A program made the translations under genes and the position numbers. Positions 1 to 9,828 of a stretch of DNA of 61,221 nucleotides are shown one piece after another. The stretch is from positions 1-61,221 of the forward strand of contig ONBA01000014.1 of NCBI GenBank assembly GCA_900315975.1, written 5' to 3'. This stretch comes from an uncultured Ruminococcus sp. (GTDB taxonomy: Bacteria; Bacillota_A; Clostridia; Oscillospirales; Ruminococcaceae). Each line of letters begins with the position of its first letter. The stretch's first letter is position 1. The notes under the pieces were generated by a model, which saw nothing but the letters and a program-made list of their open reading frames with translations, was not told the origin of the DNA and did not search any database.

Positions 1-2
1 CC

Positions 3-755
3 ATTGCATTCGATCCGTCCTTTACGGGTGAAAGCGGAGGACAGCCGAGATACATGGCTTCTCCCGACATCAACACGGAAGACTTTATGGCAGCGGTGGA
101 CTTCCTCTCGATTCAGGAAAATGTTGATCCTGAACGCATTGGTATCCTTGGCATCTGCGGCTGGGGCGGTATGGCTCTGAATACAGCGGCACTGGATACC
201 CGTATCAAGGCGACTGTTGCATCTACCATGTACGATATGACAAGAGTGAATGCAAATGGCTATTTCGACAGCGAGGACAGTGAAGAAAAGCGTTATGAGA
301 AAAAGGTTGCTCTGAATGCCCAGCGTATCAGGGATTATCAGTCCGGCGAGTATGAGCTTGGCGGCGGTGTTATTGATCCTTTGCCGGAAGACGCTCCCTA
401 CTTTGTCAAGGACTACCACGCATACTACAAGACCGAAAGAGGCTATCACCCACGCTCGCTCAATTCAAACGGCGGCTGGAACAAGATCGGCTGTATGTCG
501 TTTATCAATATGCCTATCCTGCAATACAGCAATGAGATACGCTCCGCTGTGATGATCGTTCACGGTGAAAAGGCTCACTCCTGTTATTTCGGCAGGGACG
601 CTTACGAGAATATGACGAAGGACAGCAAATACACCGATAACAAGGAACTTCTCATTATTGAGGGAGCTTCTCATACCGATCTGTATGACGGCGGTGAAAA
701 GAAGGTCATTCCGTTTGATAAGCTCGAAGCGTTTTATAATGAGTATCTGAAATAA
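3..755 (+). CDS. Alpha/beta hydrolase (5' end outside window)
   Basis: The reading frame is open from base 3 and continues off the left edge, so the N-terminus is missing; the first ATG at 54 is internal. The protein shows a Cys-containing nucleophile elbow (GICGWGG) and a late His in an ASHTDLYD context, as in the YcjY/dienelactone-hydrolase-like alpha/beta hydrolases of Firmicutes. The substrate is unknown. A second, truncated copy with nearly the same sequence lies at 10066-10533 on the minus strand and shows what the missing N-terminus looks like (MKEEMLILTQEW...). The sugar O-acetyltransferase pseudogene follows 22 bases downstream with its own ribosome binding site, so the two were probably one operon. 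Confidence 0.85.
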   Translation: MAFDPSFTGESGGQPRYMASPDINTEDFMAAVDFLSIQENVDPERIGILGICGWGGMALNTAALDTRIKATVASTMYDMTRVNANGYFDSEDSEEKRYEKKVALNAQRIRDYQSGEYELGGGVIDPLPEDAPYFVKDYHAYYKTERGYHPRSLNSNGGWNKIGCMSFINMPILQYSNEIRSAVMIVHGEKAHSCYFGRDAYENMTKDSKYTDNKELLIIEGASHTDLYDGGEKKVIPFDKLEAFYNEYLK

Positions 756-777
756 AGCTATCACGGAGGAAACAGCG

Positions 778-1318
778 ATGACAACACAAGAATTCCTTGA
801 TTTCATGAACAGCGGAAAACAAGTCAAGGCGGAGTGTGGTGTGCATCAGACGATGCACAGGCTCAGTCAGGAAGCTATCCGCATCACAATGGAGATCAAT
901 AATCATTATCATACTCCCGATGAGATCAATGCGCTGATGTCGGAGCTGATCGGTGCGCCTGTTGAGGTAGGGCTGTTTCCACCGTTTTATACGGACTGCG
1001 GAAAGAACATTAATCTCGGAAAAGGCGTGTTCATCAATGCAGGCTGTAAATTTCAGGATCAGGGCGGTATTTACATAGGTGACGGTGCGCTGATCGGTCA
1101 CAATACGGTGCCTTCTGCCCGAAGAACGTCACGACCTGATACCGAAACCTATTCACATTGGTAAGAATGTGTGGATCGGCTCAAACTCAACTATTCTTCC
1201 AGGCGTGACGATCGGAGACAATGCCGTTATCGGTGCAGGCTCGGTGGTCACAAAGGATATTCCCGAAAACATGGTAGCTGTGGGAAGTCCTGCGAGAGTT
1301 ATAAATAGTATAGGATGA
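778..1318 (+). pseudogene. Maa/LacA-type sugar O-acetyltransferase, internal deletion and frameshift
   Basis: The start at 778 is preceded by GGAGG. The first 110 codons match the hexapeptide-repeat maltose/galactoside O-acetyltransferase family (left-handed beta-helix, acetyl-CoA donor). After GHNTV the frame is lost, and from about base 1110 the family continues in the next frame ([23 protein letters not shown] ...), ending at 1318. The stretch between GHNTV and LLPEERHD, which in the family carries the catalytic His (NHD segment), is missing. The gap therefore looks like a deletion of roughly 20 bases that both shifts the frame and removes the active-site residue. A sequencing error could explain a shift but not the missing segment. 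Confidence 0.8.
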
Positions 1319-1346
1319 CTATAATATGAGTCTCTATTCAGATGCT

Positions 1347-2195
1347 CTATGTTGTGTCAATAGACCACAGTCTATCCAGTATCTCACGTCCTGTCTTCTC
1401 ATAGCCGTAACGAGCCGCCCAGCGGTTCATCGAATACTCAGAACGACGACTGAATCTAAGGAGTTCCGCCCAGTGTGTCTCAACAAAGAACAGGATGCGA
1501 CTTATAACGTCTTCCTGTTCATCGTGTGTCTCACCGAGACTGCTTCTGTTTACGTGGATATGCAGTCCGCAGGTCGAGGTCTGATGTGAGCGATATCCCA
1601 GAGATATAGCTTTTTTCATTATCTCCTCCCACTGATAATTCTTGTGATATTCAAGGCTTGCAGGATGACTTACAAGCTCCATACCGTCATCTAATGAGCC
1701 GTCACCTTTAATGTAAATATGCTCATCGCCCCTATTGGCGATAGCAAGTAGCTCGTCAGCATTATCGCTATCTTTACCAGCCCCATCAATCTCCAGCTCA
1801 ATGCCGAAATACCGCTTAGAATCGCCGTAGAATATAGGGTCAGGCTTGTAGCCGTAGTCGTGGATAGAGCGGTTCTTGTCAACTTCATCGTGGTAGCATT
1901 CTGAGCAGTAGTCGTATCCGTCGAGATGATAAGCGTCATCCTCATGCAGTAATGCATCGCAGCAGGAGCAGCGAGTATAGTGGTTTTCGTAACAGTGACG
2001 GCAAAGCGTGGTATATTCGTCACCGTAGCTATCATCTGTCCATACAACCTCACCGCAGCGGTTGCAGGTTGATGTGAACCTTTCATAACAGTCGGTGCAG
2101 ACTATCTCGCCGTTTACCTCCTCATAGTCCTCATCTTCGACGATAAGAGCTCCACATCTGGAGCAGTACAGTGCGTTCTTCTTGTTATCTTCCAT
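1347..2195 (-). CDS. Putative amidoligase with N-terminal zinc-ribbon modules, short at the C-terminus
   Basis: The start ATG at 2195 has GGAG 9 bases upstream; the alternative ATG at 2210 has none. The 282-aa product begins with three Cys-rich CxxC...CxxC finger-like units (residues about 10-105), then FGIELEID (about 130) and CGLHIHV (about 210), the signature segments of the Amidoligase_2 family, a COOH-NH2 ligase related to glutamine synthetase and gamma-glutamylcysteine ligase. Family members normally continue after the GREILDR segment with a conserved strand containing an E-R pair; here the protein ends a few residues later (SIDTT). It is probably truncated at its 3' end where it meets the acetyltransferase remnant. 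Activity is doubtful. Confidence 0.72.
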   Translation of the reverse strand: MEDNKKNALYCSRCGALIVEDEDYEEVNGEIVCTDCYERFTSTCNRCGEVVWTDDSYGDEYTTLCRHCYENHYTRCSCCDALLHEDDAYHLDGYDYCSECYHDEVDKNRSIHDYGYKPDPIFYGDSKRYFGIELEIDGAGKDSDNADELLAIANRGDEHIYIKGDGSLDDGMELVSHPASLEYHKNYQWEEIMKKAISLGYRSHQTSTCGLHIHVNRSSLGETHDEQEDVISRILFFVETHWAELLRFSRRSEYSMNRWAARYGYEKTGREILDRLWSIDTT

Positions 2196-2212
2196 TGTAA
2201 AAAACTCCATAA

Positions 2213-2244
2213 ATAGAAAGAACCAGCCCCCGAAGGGGCTGGCT
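2213..2244 (-). terminator. Intrinsic terminator after the DUF960 gene
   Basis: CCAGCCCC (2223-2230) pairs with GGGGCTGG (2235-2242). Read on the minus strand it is followed by TTCTTTCT. It lies between the DUF960 and amidoligase genes, so the two are probably only partly co-transcribed. Confidence 0.7.
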
Positions 2245-2250
2245 TTACAT

Positions 2251-2532
2251 TCAATATTCTTCTGCTAAAAGCATAGTGCTGTGGTCGCCATCATCGATTA
2301 TATAGACTTTCTCGGCGATTGGATTATCCATAGGAATAACATATTCCATTTTATATGCAGGCTCTTCCGAGCTGTGCGTTATGGACTGTAGTATTCCTAC
2401 CGGTTTCAGTTGGAATACCTGTAGGTAGTCACGCAGAGCAGGCATACGGTCTACGCACTCCCAAAGGAATAGCTGTAATTCCAGCGGTATTGTGCTGTCC
2501 ACGCCACAGGTCAGATAACGTTGTTGAGACAT
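2251..2532 (-). CDS. DUF960 family protein
   Basis: A 93-aa protein starting at 2532, chosen because AAAGGAGG lies 9 bases upstream; the frame is open further upstream but without a site. The sequence pattern RYLTCGV...IPLELQLFLWECVDRM...DYLQVFQL...ITHSSEEP is that of DUF960, a small cytoplasmic Firmicutes family of unknown function that often travels with mobile elements. No catalytic residues are recognisable. Confidence 0.75.
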   Translation of the reverse strand: MSQQRYLTCGVDSTIPLELQLFLWECVDRMPALRDYLQVFQLKPVGILQSITHSSEEPAYKMEYVIPMDNPIAEKVYIIDDGDHSTMLLAEEY

Positions 2533-2717
2533 CGATCGTTCCTCCTTTCTGAATTTGATTACCACGAACATGGTATCAATATAATCATATATATACGGAA
2601 AGGACAAATAATAGGAATTGGCTACAAATGAAGAAAAAATTCAATTGAATTATGAAATAATTATTATTTCATAATAATTATATATATTTACAAAATCAAA
2701 ATAATAGGAATTCTATC

Positions 2718-2747
2718 TTGACATTGTATTTCAATCCTTAGTATAAT
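2718..2747 (+). promoter_or_regulatory. Promoter for the DUF1848-GNAT gene
   Basis: TTGACA (2718-2723) and TATAAT (2742-2747) are separated by 18 bases. The 2608-2850 gap is very AT-rich and otherwise holds only a GC hairpin (CCGCCCC/GGGGCGG, 2774-2792) in the 5' leader, without a T-run. Confidence 0.65.
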
Positions 2748-2850
2748 AAGAAAAATACTGATTCCAAGCTCTACCGCCCCATTACGGGGCGGCGTGAGAA
2801 TAAAAAAGCAGCTGTACCGATATGATACAGCTGAGAGAATAAGGAGAATT

Positions 2851-3864
2851 ATGATTATAAACACAGGAATGCGGACTGATATTCCCGCATTTTACTCTGA
2901 ATGGTTCATGAACCGTATACGAGAAGGCTACGTTCTTGTGCGGAATCCGTATCGACAGGACTGGATAACGCGATATGAGTTGGATCCTGAAGTAGTTGAC
3001 TGCATAGCCTTCTGTACAAAGAATCCTGCTCCGATGCTGAAGTATATTGACGAGCTGAAAAGGTTTCATCAATACTGGTTCGTGACAATTACTCCCTACG
3101 GAAAGGACGTTGAACTGAATGTTCCGCCGAAGGAGCAGGTCATGCAGAACTTTATTACTCTCTCAAAAGCGATAGGCGTCAATTGTGTCGGCTGGAGGTA
3201 CGATCCGATATTCATTGACAGCACCTACACGCTCGAACGTCACTTATCTGACTTTGAGACTATGTGCAGAACTCTTTCAGGTTATACAGAAGTATGCGTT
3301 ATCAGCTTCATTGATATCTATGAGAAGGTCACTCGAAATTTTCCGCAGGCAAGAACAGTAAATATGCTGATAATAAAACCTGCTAACTACGAAGATATAG
3401 AGAAAGAGTGGCTCTTTCAGCGCAGTATTCCTGTTGAAGAGAACGGTTTTCTAAACGATTATCCTGATATAAGCCGTGATGATTTTGATTCTGCTCTTGA
3501 AACGATTATTGCTCAATCAAAGGGCGAAAAGCTACCAGAAGGATATGTTCCGCAGACAGTATATTACCTGTGGGATGATGATACTATCGTTGGCACATTT
3601 CACTTCCGCCATTATCTCTGCCAGTCGCTTATTGAGGGAGCAGGACATATCGGCTACTACATAGCTCCTGAATATCGCGGTAAACGCTATGCTTCTCAGG
3701 GACTTAAACTCCTCATCGACGAGATAAGAGACGATGTTCAGGATGATGAAATATATCTGCGTGTTAACAGGGATAATCCAGCTTCTCTCAGAGCTATGCT
3801 GAATAACGGCGGGTATATCCATCACCAAGACGATACGAAGTACTATGTCAGAATCAAGAAATAA
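2851..3864 (+). CDS. In-frame chimera: N-terminal half of DUF1848 protein fused to GNAT acetyltransferase
   Basis: The start at 2851 has AAGGAG directly upstream. Residues 1 to about 170 match DUF1848 proteins (NTGMRTDIPAFYSEWF, CIAFCTKNPAPML, GWRYDPIF, VTRNFPQA), which usually run to about 300 residues and end in a Cys-rich region that is absent here. From residue 172 (ATG at 3364, MLIIKPANYED) a complete GNAT N-acetyltransferase follows, with the acetyl-CoA-binding segment GHIGYYIAPEYRGKRYASQGL split around residues 265-285 (RGKRYA). GNAT proteins of this kind normally start at that internal Met. The fusion is in frame and has no stop, so a 337-aa chimera could be made, but the first domain is unlikely to be active. 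Confidence 0.78.
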   Translation: MIINTGMRTDIPAFYSEWFMNRIREGYVLVRNPYRQDWITRYELDPEVVDCIAFCTKNPAPMLKYIDELKRFHQYWFVTITPYGKDVELNVPPKEQVMQNFITLSKAIGVNCVGWRYDPIFIDSTYTLERHLSDFETMCRTLSGYTEVCVISFIDIYEKVTRNFPQARTVNMLIIKPANYEDIEKEWLFQRSIPVEENGFLNDYPDISRDDFDSALETIIAQSKGEKLPEGYVPQTVYYLWDDDTIVGTFHFRHYLCQSLIEGAGHIGYYIAPEYRGKRYASQGLKLLIDEIRDDVQDDEIYLRVNRDNPASLRAMLNNGGYIHHQDDTKYYVRIKK

Positions 3865-3886
3865 ACTAAAATCACAGGTGAAATAA

Positions 3887-4663
3887 TTGAAACAATACGT
3901 CGTTGACGCTTTCACAGATAAGATTTTCTCAGGTAATCCCGCTGCTGTAAGCGTTCTGGACTCGTTCCCAAGTGAAGATATCATGCAGAGTATCGCAGAT
4001 GAGAACAATCTGTCGGAGACTGCATTTGTTGTCAAAGAGAATGACCATTATCATATCCGCTGGTTTACTCCCAAGAGTGAGATTGATTTCTGCGGTCACG
4101 CTACTCTGGCAACTGCGTTCGTACTCTTCAATTACTATGCCCAGGATGTGGATACTATCAACCTTTATGGTCAAATCGGTGAGCTCACCGTTCAAAAGAG
4201 CGATGAGCTGATAAGAATGGAGTTTCCGGCTTATAAGCTGGAACATATCGAGATAACTGATACAATGATTGAAGCTCTCGGAACTATCCCACTTGCAGCA
4301 TACACGGATCGCGATATTCTATTTGTCCTCAGGAATGAAGACGAAGTTCGGGACTTGCAGCCTGATATGGAGCTTATTTCCAAACTGGACGGAGCTTGTG
4401 TTGCTGTTACTGCCAAGGGTACGGAATACGACTGCGTTTCACGGGTATTCGCTCCAAAGTACGGTATGAACGAGGATCCCGTTACCGGTTCAACGCATTG
4501 TATGATTGCTCCGTACTGGTGCAAACGGCTGAACAAACCTCAAATCCCAGCTTTTCAAACCTCCCACCGTACCGGTATCCTGTACTGTGAATGTGTTGGA
4601 GATAAAGTAATTATCTCTGGTAAAGCCGCACTATTCTCAATAAATGAAATTGTTGGATTATAA
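3887..4663 (+). CDS. PhzF family isomerase-like protein
   Basis: The start is TTG at 3887 after ACAGGTG; it lies 22 bases behind the previous stop, so the gene is probably co-transcribed with the acetyltransferase. At 258 aa it is full length for the PhzF/diaminopimelate-epimerase fold. The N-terminal repeat has VDAFTDKIFSGNPAAV and the catalytic-Glu segment NNLSETAFV (about residue 45), plus FCGHATLA; the second repeat has the EDPVTGSTHC segment (about 205). Members catalyse isomerisations of trans-2,3-dihydro-3-hydroxyanthranilate-like or unknown substrates; no phenazine genes are nearby, so the substrate is unknown. A 90-bp internal piece of a close homologue is found at 10958-11049. Confidence 0.88.
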   Translation: MKQYVVDAFTDKIFSGNPAAVSVLDSFPSEDIMQSIADENNLSETAFVVKENDHYHIRWFTPKSEIDFCGHATLATAFVLFNYYAQDVDTINLYGQIGELTVQKSDELIRMEFPAYKLEHIEITDTMIEALGTIPLAAYTDRDILFVLRNEDEVRDLQPDMELISKLDGACVAVTAKGTEYDCVSRVFAPKYGMNEDPVTGSTHCMIAPYWCKRLNKPQIPAFQTSHRTGILYCECVGDKVIISGKAALFSINEIVGL

Positions 4664-4671
4664 TATTATAT

Positions 4672-4700
4672 GCACCGCCTACGGGCGGTGCTTCTTTTTT
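4672..4700 (+). terminator. Intrinsic terminator after phzF
   Basis: GCACCGCC (4672-4679) pairs with GGCGGTGC (4684-4691), followed by TTCTTTTTT. The following 4701-4911 stretch is AT-rich and shows no gene. Confidence 0.85.
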
Positions 4701-4911
4701 ACTGTTGCGTGCAAGACTTGATGTTGCTGTTTTAAGTACGATAATTAAAATTTGAGGAAAATGAAGGTTTTACGATCAACTATATGTAGCAGTTGAAATA
4801 ATAAACATTTTTACGAAGTTTGGCTTGAAATAAATTGTGAAATATGTTACAATATCTAAAATGTCATTTATGTGCCAGATTCATATCATAATAGATTCCG
4901 GAGGCGATAAT

Positions 4912-5946
4912 ATGCCGTTTCATATAATCAGGAATGATATAACAAAGGTCGAAGCAGACGTTATAGTGAACACTGCAAATCCTGAGCCGATTATCGGTGA
5001 CGGAACTGACAGCGCTGTATATCAGGCGGCTGGCAAGGAGAAGCTGCTTGCAGAGCGCGTAAAGATAGGCAAAATGGAGCAGGGACAAGCTGCTATAACT
5101 CCTGCATTTGACCTCCATGCGAAATACATAATACATACCGTCGGACCTGCGTGGATTGACGGTAAGCATAATGAACGCGATATACTGCGTTCCTGCTATT
5201 CAAATACTCTTGCACTCGCGGAGCAGGTCAAGGCTGAGAGTATTGCTTTTCCGCTTATTGCGACAGGTGTATACGGTTTCCCGAAGAACGAAGCTCTTGA
5301 TATAGCGCTTTCGGAGATAGGCAAGTATCTCCTTACACACGATATGGATATAATTCTTGTTGTATTTGATAAGGAGTCTTTTCAACTGTCATCGGAACTG
5401 GTCGGTGCTATTGATGAATATATAGACGAATTCGGCATAAAGAAGATGTACAGCGATGAATACTCCATTAGCGGAGAAGAATATATCCACCGCAGAAGAG
5501 CGGCTGCTATGCTTGAAGATGCTGAAGATGAGGTGCTTTCCGCATCTTATACGCCTTTACCGGCGGATACAAGCCTTGACCGGTTGCTTGACAATGGCGA
5601 AGAAACATTTCAGCAGTGCCTTTTCAGACTGATTAACGAGCGCGGCGCTGATGAAATCGAGCTTTACAAGAAAGCCAATATTGACAGGAAGCTGTTTTCC
5701 GCTATTCGCTGCAATGTCAACTATAAGCCGAAGAAGAAAACGGCTGTTGCGCTGGGCATAGCCCTTGAGCTTGATATGATGGAGATGATGGATCTGCTCC
5801 AAAGAGCAGGAATAGCTCTTCACTTCATTCTTGGCTTTGAAGGTGGGGAATCGATTAAGAAGCATCACCTTCGTCAATTTGATGCTCTGCCACTTGCAAA
5901 GAATGGTACGCTGAAAACAAAACTCGATTCTATATTTAACGACTGA
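4912..5946 (+). CDS. Macro-domain (ADP-ribose-binding) protein with C-terminal helical domain
   Basis: The start ATG at 4912 follows GGAGGCG; an upstream in-frame start lacks a site. Residues 1-150 form a macro domain (VNTANPEPIIGDGTDSAVY, PAFDLHAKYIIHTVGPAW, PLIATGVYGFP), which binds or hydrolyses ADP-ribose derivatives. Residues about 245-315 match the helical module commonly appended in Firmicutes (ELYKKANIDRKLFSAIRCN, KKKTAVALGIALELD, LLQRAG), which resembles an XRE-like fold. In related proteins the RAG segment is followed by a conserved hydrophobic tail; here, from residue about 317, the tail (HFILGFEGGES...) is different and may come from another gene. A small HhH protein follows 13 bases downstream, probably in the same operon. 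Confidence 0.8.
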   Translation: MPFHIIRNDITKVEADVIVNTANPEPIIGDGTDSAVYQAAGKEKLLAERVKIGKMEQGQAAITPAFDLHAKYIIHTVGPAWIDGKHNERDILRSCYSNTLALAEQVKAESIAFPLIATGVYGFPKNEALDIALSEIGKYLLTHDMDIILVVFDKESFQLSSELVGAIDEYIDEFGIKKMYSDEYSISGEEYIHRRRAAAMLEDAEDEVLSASYTPLPADTSLDRLLDNGEETFQQCLFRLINERGADEIELYKKANIDRKLFSAIRCNVNYKPKKKTAVALGIALELDMMEMMDLLQRAGIALHFILGFEGGESIKKHHLRQFDALPLAKNGTLKTKLDSIFND

Positions 5947-5959
5947 AAGAAGTGAATCT

Positions 5960-6187
5960 ATGCCAGAACAGAAGATTATCGACCGAGATACCTACTGTGC
6001 AATAAAGAAAATGAGCCGTGAGGAGTTGCAAGCCTTTCTGATGCGCTACGCTGACGGACTACTGGAGAAAGACGGCAAGTCCATCGATCTGCGTGAGGTA
6101 GAGAAAGACCTACGTCAGATCAAGGGCATCGGCGATAAACGTGTCGAAGAAATCATGGCAGTATTTGAAAAGCATCTGGGCGTATGA
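5960..6187 (+). CDS. Small helix-hairpin-helix protein, copy 1
   Basis: A 75-aa protein with the start at 5960 after GAAGTG. It begins IIDRDTYCAIKKMSREELQ and ends with a helix-hairpin-helix-like segment (LRQIKGIGDKRVEEIMAVF). HhH motifs bind DNA backbone non-specifically. A paralogue with the same layout is at 14685-14915. Copy 1 follows a macro-domain gene and copy 2 an AAA ATPase gene, so each sits as the last or near-last gene of a short operon. No family name is recognised. Confidence 0.65.
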   Translation: MPEQKIIDRDTYCAIKKMSREELQAFLMRYADGLLEKDGKSIDLREVEKDLRQIKGIGDKRVEEIMAVFEKHLGV

Positions 6188-6228
6188 AAAAAGCCGCTGA
6201 GTGGTACATTCCACTCGGCGGCTTTCTA
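6188..6228 (+). terminator. Strong intrinsic terminator, usable on both strands
   Basis: AAGCCGCTGAGTGG (6191-6204) pairs with CCACTCGGCGGCTT (6211-6224) with one G-U, with A-runs before and T-rich sequence after. It ends the macro/HhH operon. Confidence 0.85.
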
Positions 6229-6231
6229 TAT

Positions 6232-6934
<703 letters not shown>

Positions 6935-9688
6935 TTAAGCCGCCTTTAGTAATATTCTTGATAATGCTGTAATTTCCACGCCGAACAGCTGAGGCTTTCC
7001 AAATACACGGATGCCCTGCCTCCAGAGGTCGGCGTCTATGTCGTTGAGTTCTGCCGCAGTGATAGCGCCGTCATTAACGATGAATTCAGCTATCTGCCGC
7101 ATAACATCTGTTTGATCCTCGGAGAGGTCACGCTGAGTCTGACCGCAGTACAGGTTGAAACGCTGAACAAATCCGTTCATAAGGCTGGTCAGCTTGGGAT
7201 TCTTCTTGTATGCGTACCTGACAAGCTGTATCAGGTTAGTGAGAGCCTTTACATTAGCTCTTGTATCAAGGTCGTCAACACTGCCCGGATCGAGTGTCTT
7301 ATAGTACTTCCACAGCTGAGGAGCACTGAAGTGGCTGCTCTCAGACAGAAGCCTGTCTCTCAGGTCTACAAGCATAGAGTGAGTTATCAGCGTATCTTCC
7401 GAGTTGTATATGATACGCAGAGCCTCAATACTGTCCTTGTTGTCGTTGATGTATTTCGCGAAGTTCTCGGTATATGTCTTGGCAGTCTCCTTTGAGAAGC
7501 CAGCACTTATAAGCGTATCGGGATCTTCGTCAGTTGTGAGGATGTAGCCCTGTCTCAGTTCAAGGAGCTTCTTCCTTGCAGGGATATTGCTGATAAGCCT
7601 GTCGATAAGAGCCATACGGATATGGTTGTCATCCGAAGGACTTATATAAGGAGGAAGCTTTCCGTCGTCAAAAGCTTCCTGTATCGCTGCTGCAAGCTCT
7701 TTCGGAGAGTAGCCGTAGTTGTCAATGAAGTATTGCAGATGATGTCCGAAGAAACGGTTATCCTCATAACGCCTGTTTATCATAGCACAATAGTCACGGA
7801 GCAGGAACAGGTTATCGTCGCTCAGCTCATTATGCGACAGACGCTCCAACAGCTGTTCGAGTGTCAGCCTTTGTTTAACAGGACTTGGACCGGGGCCAGG
7901 CCCCGGTATATCCTTTTCATGTTCTGTTACGCCGATAGCATCGACAATGTAGTAGCATTCTTTGACATCGGCATTGGGCGTTACTTCACGGAGCTTATCT
8001 TCGTTGATAACACGACAGCCTCTGCCTTTCATCTGTGTATACAGTACCTCAGAGAATACGTCCTTCATGAAGAGTACAATTTCCAGAGGCTTAACATCCG
8101 TACCTGTAGCAACGAGAGTTACTGTTACTGCAATACGGAAGTCCTTCTCATTACGCAGGTCGCGGATAAGTCCGTTTGAATCATCGGATGAATAAGTGAT
8201 TTTCTGAACAAAATGCTCGGGAACTTCTTCGTTCGGGAACTCGCGCTTGAATACGTCCTTTACAGCCTCTACAATCTCAGTAGCATGATTATCGTTCTTA
8301 GCGAAGATAAGCGTTTTAGGTATGTATTCCCACGACTTTTCACGTTCCGGATAAAGGTCGTCATATATGGCCTTTTTGAATTCTCTAAGCACTTCACGTA
8401 TCTGCTCACGATTGGTGATTGATCTGTCCAGCAGTTTAGCATCGTAATCCTTGTCCTGATCAACGGTATAGGTTGTATCGTTACCTGTCCTTCTTGCTGT
8501 TTCTGTAACAGATGTACCCTTATCAAGCGAACCGCCGTATTCGGTAACCTCCGTCATGATACGGTATACACGGGCTGGAACGTTAACGCCGTCAACTACT
8601 GAACGCTCATAGGTGTAGTTTTCGACAATGTTATTATTGAAATAGGCGTATGCCTCTGGAGTAGGAGTAGCTGTAAGGCCGAGTATGTTAGCGCCTTTGA
8701 AGTAATCAAGTACAGCCTTCCACTTGCCGTATATCGAACGATGGCACTCATCAACGATGATAAGCTGTAAATAATCCGGCGGTATCTTCAGATCATCGCC
8801 GAGCTGAATAACGGTATCGTCCTTCTTTTCAGATGCTTCAGCGATACGCTCATCCTCAGCATCTTCATCATCGTCGCTTACAGCCTGTCCTGTCATTATA
8901 GCAAACAGTTTCTGAATAGTGGAAATGACGATATCTCCCTTTATATCACCTTCGTGTCTAAGCCTTCTTATATCATAAAGGGCGTTCATTTCCTTTTTAT
9001 TCTCAGTCATATTGAACTGGCTGAACTCGCTTTCAGTCTGTCTTGCAAGGTTATTTCTGTCTACAAGGAACAGTATCCGCTTTGTGGAGGTATAGTTGAG
9101 CAGACGGTAGCTTGCAAGGCAAGCCAGATAGGTCTTTCCACTGCCGGTTGCAAGAACTGCCAGATTCTTCTTCTTTCCGTTCTTTATGGACTTCTCAAAG
9201 TTGAGTTCTGCGTTGTATTGGCAGTCTCTGAGAGACAGTTGCTCAAGCTTAGGCAGAGCGCCGTATTCAGAGGAACGCTTAATCATACGAAGCATCTGCT
9301 TAGGGGTATGTATAGAATCGATCTCTGCGTACTCCTCGTCTCCGGAAAGAAGATTCTTGAATAGTATCTTCTCGCCGTTTGACATATATACAAGTGGAAT
9401 GAAGCCGTCTTCCCATAATCCGTACCATGAAAGCGGAGTACGGGCATAGTTCTCTGCCTGTGATTCAACATCTTCTCCCAGCGGATTATCAGCTCTCTTT
9501 GCTTCAAGAACGGCGATAACCTTGTTGTCTATGAAAAGCAGATAGTCGCTCTCTTTATTGCCCTGAGTTAGAGCTTCTCTAATGGCAGAAGTAGTCTGTG
9601 GGACATACTCGTCCCTGTCAACTATATACCAGCCGGCTTTATTGAGTTTATCATCAATTTTTACGCGAGCTTTTTCTTCTGGGAGCAT
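6935..9688 (-). CDS. hsdR: Type I restriction enzyme R subunit (orphan)
   Basis: The 917-aa protein is full length for HsdR of the EcoEI-like subgroup. In order it has an N-terminal nuclease domain (SDYLLFID...VLEAKR, the D...ExK pattern near residues 47-64), a DEAD-like translocase with Walker A (ATGSGKT, about 181), Walker B variant VDECHR (about 315), TATPTP, the motif V/VI segments VATGTDVKPLE and QMKGRGCR, and a C-terminal EcoEI_R_C-like domain. It needs M and S subunits for DNA recognition and ATP-dependent cleavage. Because hsdM is truncated and hsdS absent here, it should be silent unless served by partners elsewhere in the genome. The 9689-9800 upstream DNA is very AT-rich and could hold its promoter. 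Confidence 0.93.
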   Translation of the reverse strand: MLPEEKARVKIDDKLNKAGWYIVDRDEYVPQTTSAIREALTQGNKESDYLLFIDNKVIAVLEAKRADNPLGEDVESQAENYARTPLSWYGLWEDGFIPLVYMSNGEKILFKNLLSGDEEYAEIDSIHTPKQMLRMIKRSSEYGALPKLEQLSLRDCQYNAELNFEKSIKNGKKKNLAVLATGSGKTYLACLASYRLLNYTSTKRILFLVDRNNLARQTESEFSQFNMTENKKEMNALYDIRRLRHEGDIKGDIVISTIQKLFAIMTGQAVSDDDEDAEDERIAEASEKKDDTVIQLGDDLKIPPDYLQLIIVDECHRSIYGKWKAVLDYFKGANILGLTATPTPEAYAYFNNNIVENYTYERSVVDGVNVPARVYRIMTEVTEYGGSLDKGTSVTETARRTGNDTTYTVDQDKDYDAKLLDRSITNREQIREVLREFKKAIYDDLYPEREKSWEYIPKTLIFAKNDNHATEIVEAVKDVFKREFPNEEVPEHFVQKITYSSDDSNGLIRDLRNEKDFRIAVTVTLVATGTDVKPLEIVLFMKDVFSEVLYTQMKGRGCRVINEDKLREVTPNADVKECYYIVDAIGVTEHEKDIPGPGPGPSPVKQRLTLEQLLERLSHNELSDDNLFLLRDYCAMINRRYEDNRFFGHHLQYFIDNYGYSPKELAAAIQEAFDDGKLPPYISPSDDNHIRMALIDRLISNIPARKKLLELRQGYILTTDEDPDTLISAGFSKETAKTYTENFAKYINDNKDSIEALRIIYNSEDTLITHSMLVDLRDRLLSESSHFSAPQLWKYYKTLDPGSVDDLDTRANVKALTNLIQLVRYAYKKNPKLTSLMNGFVQRFNLYCGQTQRDLSEDQTDVMRQIAEFIVNDGAITAAELNDIDADLWRQGIRVFGKPQLFGVEITALSRILLKAA

Positions 9689-9828
9689 AACTATACCACC
9701 TTTCGCAAGATTCTATATTTAATTTATTATAGCATATTTCAACAAAAAAATCAATAGATTAAAGCCGCTGATTATAAATAATTGATCTGTTATATTTTTC
9801 TCATTCAATCCGTGTTTGGCCATTTTGC

